NCBI GenBank assembly: GCA_030604585.1
Contig: JAUVVP010000088.1
Location: forward strand, 1-7,278
Source of the DNA: Planctomycetota bacterium
GTDB taxonomy: Bacteria; Planctomycetota; Brocadiia; SM23-32
Length of the DNA: 7,278 nucleotides
Direction: 5' to 3'
Shown here: in pieces, positions 1-5,542 of the stretch
Layout: every line of letters begins with the position of its first letter
How positions within the stretch are numbered: position 1 is the stretch's first letter
Notes under the pieces: generated by a model
Told to the model about the DNA's origin: nothing
Databases searched by the model: none
The model's input: the letters and a program-made list of their open reading frames with translations, nothing else
Position numbers and translations under genes: made by a program

Positions 1-1344
1 CACATACCGGACGAGGAGAACTCCGCCCTCATCCTGCTCCGGGCCTTCGAGGAGATGGAACAGGCCGAGCCCGAGTACAGCAAGGCCGTCGTTGAGGCGC
101 TGGTGGATGCCGCTCGCCTGGGCACGAGACCCTCCGAGCAGGCCCGACAGATCATTGGCTCCCGACTGAGCACCAACGCCAAGGCGCTCCAGACGATCCA
201 TGAGGCCGCTGCCTTTGCGCGGGGAGCCTATCCCGTGACCGTGGGGCGGAATCCCTTGGAGACCGACCTTCCCCACCTCACTCCGCTTCTGTCCGCGGCC
301 CAGCTGTGCGCGCTGTCGGCCGCCTCCCATGCGGCGGCCGGCCAGGCCGAGGAGGCCCATCGAGATGTCTGGGCCGGCCTGCGTCTGGGTGCCTCCATCG
401 GCGATTCTCCGTTCATGATAAGCTGCCTTGTGCGCATGGCCGTCGACTCGATCTTCGTGAGCGGCCTCCAGCGGTCGCTCGCGCTGTGCGAGCTGCCCGT
501 TGAGCGGCTCAGGCACCTGCGCGAGGAGATGGCGCGCGAATCCGGGTCGCTTTCGCTGAGGCCGGGGCTCCTCTGCGACCGCGCTTTTGCCCATTGGCTG
601 TTCACCTCAGGCATCCGGATGAGTGAGCTGGACGGGGGCTGGGGCTATGTCTACAGGTACGTGCCCGGCTGGTGGTGGCGTGACGCCCTGTTCTCGTTCA
701 CCATCGCGGACCGACAGTTGGCGGTCGCCGACATGCCCGCGCGCGCGCGAGTCCCTGAGATCCGCCGGTTAAGCGCCGACGTGGAGCGCGAGCTGCATCG
801 GTATCGCAGGCGGTATTGGATCTCGGCGATTATCATGCCTGCCTTGGGCCGGGTCATGGAGGAGGCCGTCAAGGGAGAAGTGCAACTGCAAGTGGCGCGG
901 ACGGGACTGGCCGCCGAGGAGTGGCGGCTGGCGCACGGGCGCTGGCCCGACTCGCTGGAGCAACTCGTGCCGGAGTTCCTCGATGCCGTGCCCGAGGACC
1001 CGTTCTCCGAGGGCGCCATTCGCTACGCAAGGACCGAGGACGGCGTGGTCGTCTACAGCGTCGGCGAGGACGGCACGGATGACGGCGGGATCACAGAGGA
1101 ACAGGCGGTGCAGAAGGCCGCAGTTCAGATCGAAGAAGGATGGGACCTGCCCTTCCGGCTGCTCGAATCCGAACTGCGCGGCGCGGGAACCCTGACCTTC
1201 CGCCAGGAAGTGTTGGATGCCGACCTCGACCTGGAGGACCTGCATGATGCGGGGTTCACGATTGAGAAGCTCGAAGGGCTCGGCTTCACTCCGCCTGATT
1301 TCGGTCTGGCATCGTGGCCGAGCGAAGGCCGGAGCCGTCCGTAG
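1..1344 (+). CDS. Tandem paralog 1: anchored protein with pseudopilin-like C-terminal motif (5'-partial)
   Basis: Function unknown. The frame is open to the window edge, so 447 residues are visible and the N-terminus is missing. Its first visible residues, HIPDEENSALILLRAFEEME, align with residue 69 onward of the complete downstream copy, so about 68 residues, including the membrane anchor, should lie upstream. The ATG at 55 is internal. The body is predicted helical and contains a VPGWWW motif. The C-terminal part (visible residues about 299-361) has WPDSLEQLVPEFLDAVPEDP followed by VVYSVGEDGTDDGG. This resembles the C-terminal beta/calcium loop of GspG-type pseudopilins, which from memory also recurs in uncharacterised planctomycete membrane proteins. 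The last 15 or so residues (ending SEGRSRP) do not match the sister copy, and the region after DGG is the most diverged. A periplasmic or surface location is inferred from the sister's anchor. The coding frame is secure; the role is not. Confidence 0.85.
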   Translation, partial: HIPDEENSALILLRAFEEMEQAEPEYSKAVVEALVDAARLGTRPSEQARQIIGSRLSTNAKALQTIHEAAAFARGAYPVTVGRNPLETDLPHLTPLLSAAQLCALSAASHAAAGQAEEAHRDVWAGLRLGASIGDSPFMISCLVRMAVDSIFVSGLQRSLALCELPVERLRHLREEMARESGSLSLRPGLLCDRAFAHWLFTSGIRMSELDGGWGYVYRYVPGWWWRDALFSFTIADRQLAVADMPARARVPEIRRLSADVERELHRYRRRYWISAIIMPALGRVMEEAVKGEVQLQVARTGLAAEEWRLAHGRWPDSLEQLVPEFLDAVPEDPFSEGAIRYARTEDGVVVYSVGEDGTDDGGITEEQAVQKAAVQIEEGWDLPFRLLESELRGAGTLTFRQEVLDADLDLEDLHDAGFTIEKLEGLGFTPPDFGLASWPSEGRSRP

Positions 1345-1364
1345 GCCACCGCCGCCGGCACTAT

Positions 1365-1370
1365 GAGGGA
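1365..1370 (+). promoter_or_regulatory. Shine-Dalgarno site for paralog 2
   Basis: GAGGGA lies 7 nt before the ATG at 1378. It overlaps the alternative ATG at 1363, so it decides the start in favour of 1378. Confidence 0.7.
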
Positions 1371-1377
1371 ACTGCAA

Positions 1378-2913
1378 ATGGCCGCGAAGAGCGAATCCAG
1401 GGGCACGCGTGGGCGGGGCTGTGCCATCGCGGCGGCGGTTGTGATTGTGCTGATCGGGCTGGCCGGGCTGGGTGCCCATCTCTACGACCGGTATTGGGAG
1501 CGGCGGTTCGAGGCGAAGGTGGCCGAGCTGCGCGCTGCGGGGCAGCCGGTCACGTTCGAGGAAGTCCTCGCCCGCCGCGAACACATACCGGACGAGGAGA
1601 ACTCCGCCCTCATCCTGCTCCGGGCCTTCGAGGAGATGGAACGGGCCGAGCCCGAGTACCGCGAGGCCGTCGTTGAGGCGCTGGTGGATGCCTCGCGCCT
1701 GGGCACGAGACCCTCCGAGCAGGCCCGACAGATCATTGGCTCCCGACTGACCACCAACGCCAGTGTGCTCCAGAGGATCCATCAGGCCGCTGCCTTTGCG
1801 CGGGGAGCCTATCCCGTGACCGCGGGGCGGAATCCCTATGAGACCGACCTTCCCCACCTCACTCCGCTTCGGGCCGCGGCCAGGCTGTGCGCACTGTCGG
1901 CCGGCTTCCATGCGGCGGCCGGCCAGGCCGAGGAGGCCCATCGAGATCTCTGGGCCGGCCTGCGTCTGGGTGCTTCCATCGGCGATTCTCCGTTCATGAT
2001 ACTAAGCGGCCTTGTGCGCGTGGCCGCCGACTCGATCTTCGTGAGCGGCCTCCAGCGTTCCCTCGCGCTGTGCGAGCTGCCCGTTAAGCGGCTAAGCTTC
2101 CTGCGCGAGGAGATGGCGCGCGAATCCGGGTCGCTTTCGCTGAGGCCGGCGCTGCTGTGCGAACGCGCTTTTGCCCATTGGCTGTTCACCTCAGGCATCC
2201 TGATGAGTGAGCTGGACGGGGGCTGGGGCTATGTCTACAGCTACGTGCCCGGCTGGTGGTGGCAGGACGCTCTGTTCTGGTTCAGCATCGCGGACCGACA
2301 GTTGGCGGTCGCCGACATGCCGCCGCGCCGGCGTGTGCGAGAGGCCCGCAAGCTGGCTGAACACGTGGAGCGCCAACTGCGCCGGCATGCCAGGCGGTAT
2401 TGGATCTCGGCGATGATCACGCCTGCCTTGGGCCGGGTCCTGGAGGAGGGCGTCAAGGCGGAAGTGCGACTGCATGTGGCCCGCACGGCACTGGCCGCCG
2501 AGGAGTGGCGGCTGACGCACGGGCGCTGGCCCGACTCGCTGGAGCAACTCGTGCCGGAGTTCCTCGACGCCGTGCCGGAGGACCCGTTCTCCGATACCAG
2601 GATCCAGTACAAGAGGACCGGCACGGGCGTCGTGGTCTACAGCGTGGGGCCCGACGGCCAGGACGACGGCGGCACTTCGCTCGAAGAGGCCAGGAAGCTG
2701 GCCGGCGAGGACGGATACCTGGAAGAGGGATGGGACCTGCCGTTCCGGCTGCTCAACCCCGAACTGCGCGGGGCCAGGGCGCTCACCTTCCTGGAGGAGA
2801 TCCTGGCGTCCGGCATCGACCGGCTCGACCTGGACCACGGCGGCCTGACCCGGGAGAAGCTGGCCGAACTCGGGCTGACCGAGGCGGACCTGCGCAAGCT
2901 CGGCTACCGTTGA
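1378..2913 (+). CDS. Tandem paralog 2: anchored protein with pseudopilin-like C-terminal motif (complete)
   Basis: Function unknown; 511 residues. I chose the ATG at 1378 because GAGGGA sits 7 nt upstream; the ATG at 1363 has no such site. Residues 1-14 are basic, and residues about 15-36 form one hydrophobic segment (AIAAAVVIVLIGLAGLGAHL). This looks like a signal anchor with the rest outside the cytoplasm. No pilin GFxxxE or lipobox is present. Residues 40-360 are mostly helical and contain PGWWWQDALFWF (about 291-302). Residues about 368-432 hold a conserved WRLTHGRWPDSLEQLVPEFL, then PEDPF and YSVGPDGQDDGG, like the C-terminal fold of GspG pseudopilins. A final helical tail (TREKLAELGLTEADLRKLGY) follows. 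The gene begins 33 nt after paralog 1 with no terminator visible between them, so they are probably one transcript. Copies are about 93% identical in DNA near the start of the overlap and diverge towards the end. An extracytoplasmic scaffold or sensor would fit, but this is a guess. Confidence 0.9.
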   Translation: MAAKSESRGTRGRGCAIAAAVVIVLIGLAGLGAHLYDRYWERRFEAKVAELRAAGQPVTFEEVLARREHIPDEENSALILLRAFEEMERAEPEYREAVVEALVDASRLGTRPSEQARQIIGSRLTTNASVLQRIHQAAAFARGAYPVTAGRNPYETDLPHLTPLRAAARLCALSAGFHAAAGQAEEAHRDLWAGLRLGASIGDSPFMILSGLVRVAADSIFVSGLQRSLALCELPVKRLSFLREEMARESGSLSLRPALLCERAFAHWLFTSGILMSELDGGWGYVYSYVPGWWWQDALFWFSIADRQLAVADMPPRRRVREARKLAEHVERQLRRHARRYWISAMITPALGRVLEEGVKAEVRLHVARTALAAEEWRLTHGRWPDSLEQLVPEFLDAVPEDPFSDTRIQYKRTGTGVVVYSVGPDGQDDGGTSLEEARKLAGEDGYLEEGWDLPFRLLNPELRGARALTFLEEILASGIDRLDLDHGGLTREKLAELGLTEADLRKLGYR

Positions 2914-2916
2914 CCG

Positions 2917-2935
2917 CGCCGGCAACGGCGTTGTA
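2917..2935 (+). terminator. Possible weak intrinsic terminator after the paralog pair
   Basis: Three nucleotides after the stop codon at 2911-2913 there is a perfect 5-bp stem, CGCCG (2917-2921) and CGGCG (2926-2930), closed by a GNRA-type loop GCAA. It is followed by TTGTAT. The stem is short and the T tract is poor, so termination may be partial or Rho-dependent. Confidence 0.35.
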
Positions 2936-2936
2936 T

Positions 2937-2966
2937 CAACACGGAGGCACGGAGAGCACGGAGAAC
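2937..2966. repeat. Inverted-repeat element A, left arm
   Basis: The first 18 nt (2937-2954, CAACACGGAGGCACGGAG) are the exact reverse complement of 3548-3565. Within the arm the heptamer CACGGAG occurs three times, at 2940, 2948 and 2957, a spacing of 8-9 nt. The exact pairing over 18 nt at a distance of nearly 600 nt is very unlikely to be chance. Confidence 0.85.
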
Positions 2967-3070
2967 GGCAAGGGCGATTAATGCTACTTTGTCAGCTCTC
3001 AAGGAGGGTGAGGAGCTTCCGCGCGTAGCGTAGGCCACGAGCGGCTGTAGTATAGACGAAGTGCATTCGG

Positions 3071-3179
3071 TGTCATCCTGAGGCCGCCTACGGGCGGCCG
3101 AAGGATCTCCATAGGCAGGACCCGCCTGCAGGTGGAGATTCCTCGTCGCCCGCCCTACGGCGGGCTTCTCGGAATGACA
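3071..3179. repeat. Palindromic element B, three-hairpin cruciform
   Basis: The termini TGTCATCCTGAG (3071-3082) and CTCGGAATGACA (3168-3179) are near-perfect reverse complements. Inside are two perfect 7-bp GC hairpins: GGCCGCC/GGCGGCC with loop TACG (3082-3099), and GCCCGCC/GGCGGGC with loop CTAC (3148-3165). An inner stem pairs 3099-3111 with 3133-3145, with two mismatches. A 5-bp apical hairpin sits at 3115-3129. The result is a clover-like fold on either strand. From memory, very similar repeats (TGTCATCCTGAG... and ...GGAATGACA) are scattered through many environmental genomes. No coding role is seen. Confidence 0.88.
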
Positions 3180-3245
3180 ACGGGTAGGTGCCTTGTCAGC
3201 CACGGTGCGGCCCGCGAACCGGCCGTTTCGCAAAGGTGACAAAGT

Positions 3246-3382
3246 AGGATTCACAGGCTTTACAGGATTCGCGGCGAAAGGAACGGAAGGACAAGACGCA
3301 ATCCAACAAGGGTACACAGGGTTGTTTGCACGTGCAGTTCGTTCCGCGATCCTGTCCATCCTGTATATCCTGTTGATCCCTG
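3246..3382. repeat. Palindromic element C with 9-nt periodic arms
   Basis: The inner stem pairs ACAGGATTCGCGG (3262-3274) with CCGCGATCCTGT (3344-3355), 12 bp with one bulged T. Weaker pairing extends outward between AGGATTCACAGG (3246-3257) and the 3362-3382 side. AGG starts at 3246, 3255 and 3264, and ATCCTGT starts at 3349, 3358 and 3367, so both arms repeat exactly every 9 nt. The centre has small CAAC/GTTG pairing around 3304-3324 and a 10-bp palindrome TGCACGTGCA at 3327-3336. The left arm is shared with element E after the polymerase gene. Confidence 0.8.
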
Positions 3383-3447
3383 CCGCTCGTTCGGTCCAGG
3401 CTGATGGCGGGGGTTGTCCTAAGACGCGGGCACGGACGAGCGAATCA

Positions 3448-3524
3448 GCCACCGATCTACACTGATCGACTCATATCTCCTGCGTTCTGTCCCTCATCAG
3501 TGGTAATCTGTGTGAATCTGTGGC
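3448..3524. repeat. Palindromic element D
   Basis: The left arm 3448-3467 pairs with the right arm 3505-3524 at 15 of 20 positions when reverse-complemented. The right arm contains AATCTGTG twice, at 3505 and 3515, a 10-nt spacing. The left arm looks decayed. It is the same style of element as A and C, with a different core sequence. Confidence 0.7.
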
Positions 3525-3547
3525 CCATGTCTTCGTTTGTTGTCGTG

Positions 3548-3565
3548 CTCCGTGCCTCCGTGTTG
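3548..3565. repeat. Inverted-repeat element A, right arm
   Basis: This is an exact 18-nt reverse complement of 2937-2954, with CTCCGTG at 3548 and 3556. It ends 18 nt before the -35 box of the polymerase promoter, so it could influence that promoter or mark the edge of an insertion. Confidence 0.85.
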
Positions 3566-3583
3566 GATGTTCTTTCCGCCGTA

Positions 3584-3612
3584 TTGACAGCCCGCGCCGA
3601 CGGGCATAGAAT
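3584..3612 (+). promoter_or_regulatory. Sigma-70-type promoter for the polymerase gene
   Basis: A perfect -35 TTGACA (3584-3589) is followed by exactly 17 nt and a -10 TAGAAT (3607-3612, five of six consensus bases). The expected transcript start is near 3619, giving a leader of about 42 nt. This also argues against the TTG codon at 3619 as the translation start. Confidence 0.78.
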
Positions 3613-3645
3613 TCAGCGTTGGGGCCGCGCAGGCCAACCGGGGAA

Positions 3646-3652
3646 AGAGGGG
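3646..3652 (+). promoter_or_regulatory. Shine-Dalgarno site for the polymerase
   Basis: AGAGGGG lies 8 nt before the ATG at 3661. It decides this start over an in-frame TTG at 3619 that would add 14 residues not expected in the family. Confidence 0.75.
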
Positions 3653-3660
3653 ACAGGTCC

Positions 3661-5436
3661 ATGAAGAACGCCGCCGTGGCCGCCATGTTCGACAAGATGG
3701 CGGACATCATGGCGATCAAGGGGGAGAATGCCTTCCGCGTCAACACCTACCGCAAGGTCGGCCGCATCCTGCGCGACCTGACAGAGGACATCGAGCAGGT
3801 GCATCGCGAGGGCAGGTTGACGGAGCTTTCCGGCGTCGGCAAGAGCAGTGCGGAGAAGATCGCACAGTTCCTCCAGACCGGCAGGATCAGGGCGTATGAG
3901 GAGCTGGCGAAGGGCTTCCCGGTCGGCGCGCTCGACATGCTGAAGATACCCAACCTGGGCCCCAAGACCGTCGCCCGACTGATGCAGGACAAGGGAATCC
4001 AAAGCATCGAGGACCTCGAGAAGGCCATCGAAGGGGGCGACCTGGTCGGCATGGCCGGGATGGGCAAGAAGACGATCGAGAAGCTGCGCCACGGCATCGA
4101 GTTCCTGCGACGCAGCGCCGGGCGCATCATGCTGGGCAAGGCGCTTCCGGTGGCGCAAGCCGTGGTCGAAAGCCTGGCGGAGAGGTGCGACCTGCCCGCG
4201 ATCGAGGCGGCGGGCTCCCTGCGGCGCATGAAGGAGACCGTCGGCGACATTGACATCCTGGCCACGGTGCGCTCGAAGCGCCGCAAGGGCAAGAAGGCGG
4301 AGGAGGTGCCGGGCGGCAGAGAGGTCGTCGAGGCGTTCACGTCCCTGCCGAACGTGGCCGAGGTGCTGGCCGCCGGCGCCACGAAGGGCTCCGTGCGCAC
4401 CGAAGAGGGGCTCCAGGTGGACCTGCGCGTGGTCAGCCCGGAGAGCTTCGGCGCGGCGCTGGTCTACTTCACCGGCTCAAAGGCCCACAACGTCAAGATC
4501 CGCGGCATCGCCCTCGACAAGGGGCTGAAGATCAACGAGTACGGCGTCTTCAGGGGCGAGGCCTGCATGGCCGAGCGCATCGCCGGCGCGACGGAGCAGG
4601 AGGTCTACGACTGCCTGGGGCTACCGTGGCTGCCGCCGGAGCTGCGCGAGGACCGCGGCGAGGTGGAGGCCGCCCTTGCCGGGACACTCCCCGAGCTGGT
4701 GTCGCCGGACGACATCCGCGGCGAGCTGCACGCGCATAGTCACTACTCCGACGGTTCATTGTCCGTGATGGAGATGGCCGAGGCCGCCCGGCAGATGGGC
4801 TACTCCTACCTCGCCATCACCGACCACAGCCCGTCGCTGGGCGTGGCGGGCGGCCTGTCGGCCAAACGGCTAAGACGCCAGCAGGCGGACATCGAGGCCG
4901 CCAACCGGAAGCTGAGCGGTTTCACCGTCCTGAAGGGTACCGAGGCCGACATCCTGGCCGACGGCGGAATAGACTATCCCGAGAAGGTGCTGGCGACGTT
5001 CGAGCTGGTCATCGCCTCGGTGCACAGCCGCTTCGGGATGAGCGAGAAGGAGATGACCGCTCGCATCATCAAGGCGGTCCAGAACCCCTATGTGACCGCC
5101 ATCGGCCACCTGACCGGGCGCCTGCTCGGCCAGCGCGAGGCCTACCAGGTAGACGTAGGGGCCGTAGTGGCGGCCTGCGCCGAACACCGAACCGCCCTGG
5201 AACTGAACACCAACATGGAACGGCTGGACATCACGGACCTGGTCTGCCGCCAGGCCAGGGAGGCGGGAGTCAAGGTGCTGCTCGGCACCGACGCGCACCA
5301 CTCGCGGCACTACTGGATGATGCGGCTCGGCGTGGGGACGGCGCGCCGCGGCTGGCTGGAAAAAGGCGACGTGCTCAACTGCATGGAGGCCGAAGAACTC
5401 CTCGACTACCTCAGACAGCCCACACGTAGTACATAA
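3661..5436 (+). CDS. polX: DNA polymerase/3'-5' exonuclease family X with PHP domain
   Basis: This enzyme is a gap-filling repair polymerase in the cytoplasm, thought to act in base-excision repair, with a metal-dependent 3'-5' exonuclease (and in some homologs AP-endonuclease) activity in its PHP domain. At 591 residues it has the usual bacterial length of 570-590. Residues 1-80 are the 8-kDa-type domain (KGENAFRVNTYRK). Helix-hairpin-helix motifs lie near 55-72 (LSGVGKSSAEKI), 95-107 (IPNLGPKTVARL) and 128-142. The nucleotidyltransferase site is G185-S186 with D196 and D198 (GDID) and D254; YFTGSKAHN (269-277) follows. The PHP domain begins at about 353, and all nine expected metal ligands are visible: H357, H359, D364, H389, E428, H455, H483, D544 and H546. 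The conserved ending GVGTARRGWL is present. The gene has its own promoter, is probably monocistronic, and converges with the protease gene. Confidence 0.96.
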   Translation: MKNAAVAAMFDKMADIMAIKGENAFRVNTYRKVGRILRDLTEDIEQVHREGRLTELSGVGKSSAEKIAQFLQTGRIRAYEELAKGFPVGALDMLKIPNLGPKTVARLMQDKGIQSIEDLEKAIEGGDLVGMAGMGKKTIEKLRHGIEFLRRSAGRIMLGKALPVAQAVVESLAERCDLPAIEAAGSLRRMKETVGDIDILATVRSKRRKGKKAEEVPGGREVVEAFTSLPNVAEVLAAGATKGSVRTEEGLQVDLRVVSPESFGAALVYFTGSKAHNVKIRGIALDKGLKINEYGVFRGEACMAERIAGATEQEVYDCLGLPWLPPELREDRGEVEAALAGTLPELVSPDDIRGELHAHSHYSDGSLSVMEMAEAARQMGYSYLAITDHSPSLGVAGGLSAKRLRRQQADIEAANRKLSGFTVLKGTEADILADGGIDYPEKVLATFELVIASVHSRFGMSEKEMTARIIKAVQNPYVTAIGHLTGRLLGQREAYQVDVGAVVAACAEHRTALELNTNMERLDITDLVCRQAREAGVKVLLGTDAHHSRHYWMMRLGVGTARRGWLEKGDVLNCMEAEELLDYLRQPTRST

Positions 5437-5438
5437 GC

Positions 5439-5517
5439 AGGATTCACAGGATAGGTAGGATCAGAGAGACAGATCACCTCGCCCGCTTCCGGATGTATCC
5501 TGTGCATCCCTGTTGAT
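5439..5517. repeat. Palindromic element E, a second C-type copy between convergent genes
   Basis: AGGATTCACAGGATA (5439-5453) matches the reverse complement of 5496-5510 at 13 of 15 positions, with a loop of about 42 nt. AGGAT recurs at 5439, 5448 and 5457, and ATCC at 5497 and 5506, again an exact 9-nt period. The first 12 nt are identical to the start of element C. It begins 2 nt after the polymerase stop and lies 25 nt from the protease stop. It may therefore act as a bidirectional transcript end, although no T tract is present. Confidence 0.75.
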
Positions 5518-5542
5518 GTCCGTTGTCCGCAGTGTTTGCGCG

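Larger units (their letters stand above)
1..2913 (+). repeat. Tandem gene duplication, repeat unit about 1.58 kb
   Basis: Positions 1-60 are identical to 1582-1641, and alignment continues in frame to both stop codons. The offset is 1581 nt until one codon (CTA, near 2002) is extra in copy 2, and it shifts again in the C-terminal tails. Identity is high in the first two-thirds and falls after about position 1080 of copy 1. Copy 1 starts outside the window, so further copies upstream are possible. Confidence 0.92.
2914..3583. other. Repeat-rich intergenic region without a convincing gene
   Basis: This 670-nt stretch separates the paralog pair from the polymerase promoter. Short open frames cross it on both strands, but their predicted proteins are basic, low-complexity and simply translate the repeats, so I call no gene. 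It holds, in order, a possible terminator, repeat arm A-left, an unassigned stretch of about 105 nt, palindrome B, palindrome C, palindrome D and repeat arm A-right. No tRNA or other RNA gene was recognised. Confidence 0.75.

Noticed and set aside
61..1881. Diversity-generating retroelement variable repeat as the cause of the copy differences
   Set aside because: Differences are not confined to adenines of one copy (G/C, C/T and T/G changes are frequent), and no reverse transcriptase is visible.
769..1941. Long open frame on the minus strand opposite the tandem paralogs (about 390 codons)
   Set aside because: It lies antisense across the end of one paralog and the start of the next, in high-GC DNA where stop codons are rare. 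Its predicted protein is Arg/Gly/Pro-rich without a recognisable domain, and no start signal was seen.
3246..3382. CRISPR array
   Set aside because: The units are 5-7 nt at 8-10 nt spacing with inverted arms, not 24-37 nt direct repeats with unique spacers.
2904..3452. Minus-strand open frame of about 182 codons across the intergenic repeats
   Set aside because: It simply translates repeats A, B and C. It has no domain or ribosome binding site and overlaps the paralog 2 end. Such repeat-derived frames are a common source of false proteins.
3619..3660. TTG at 3619 as the polymerase start
   Set aside because: It coincides with the predicted transcript start and has no ribosome binding site; the ATG at 3661 has a good one and matches the family N-terminus.
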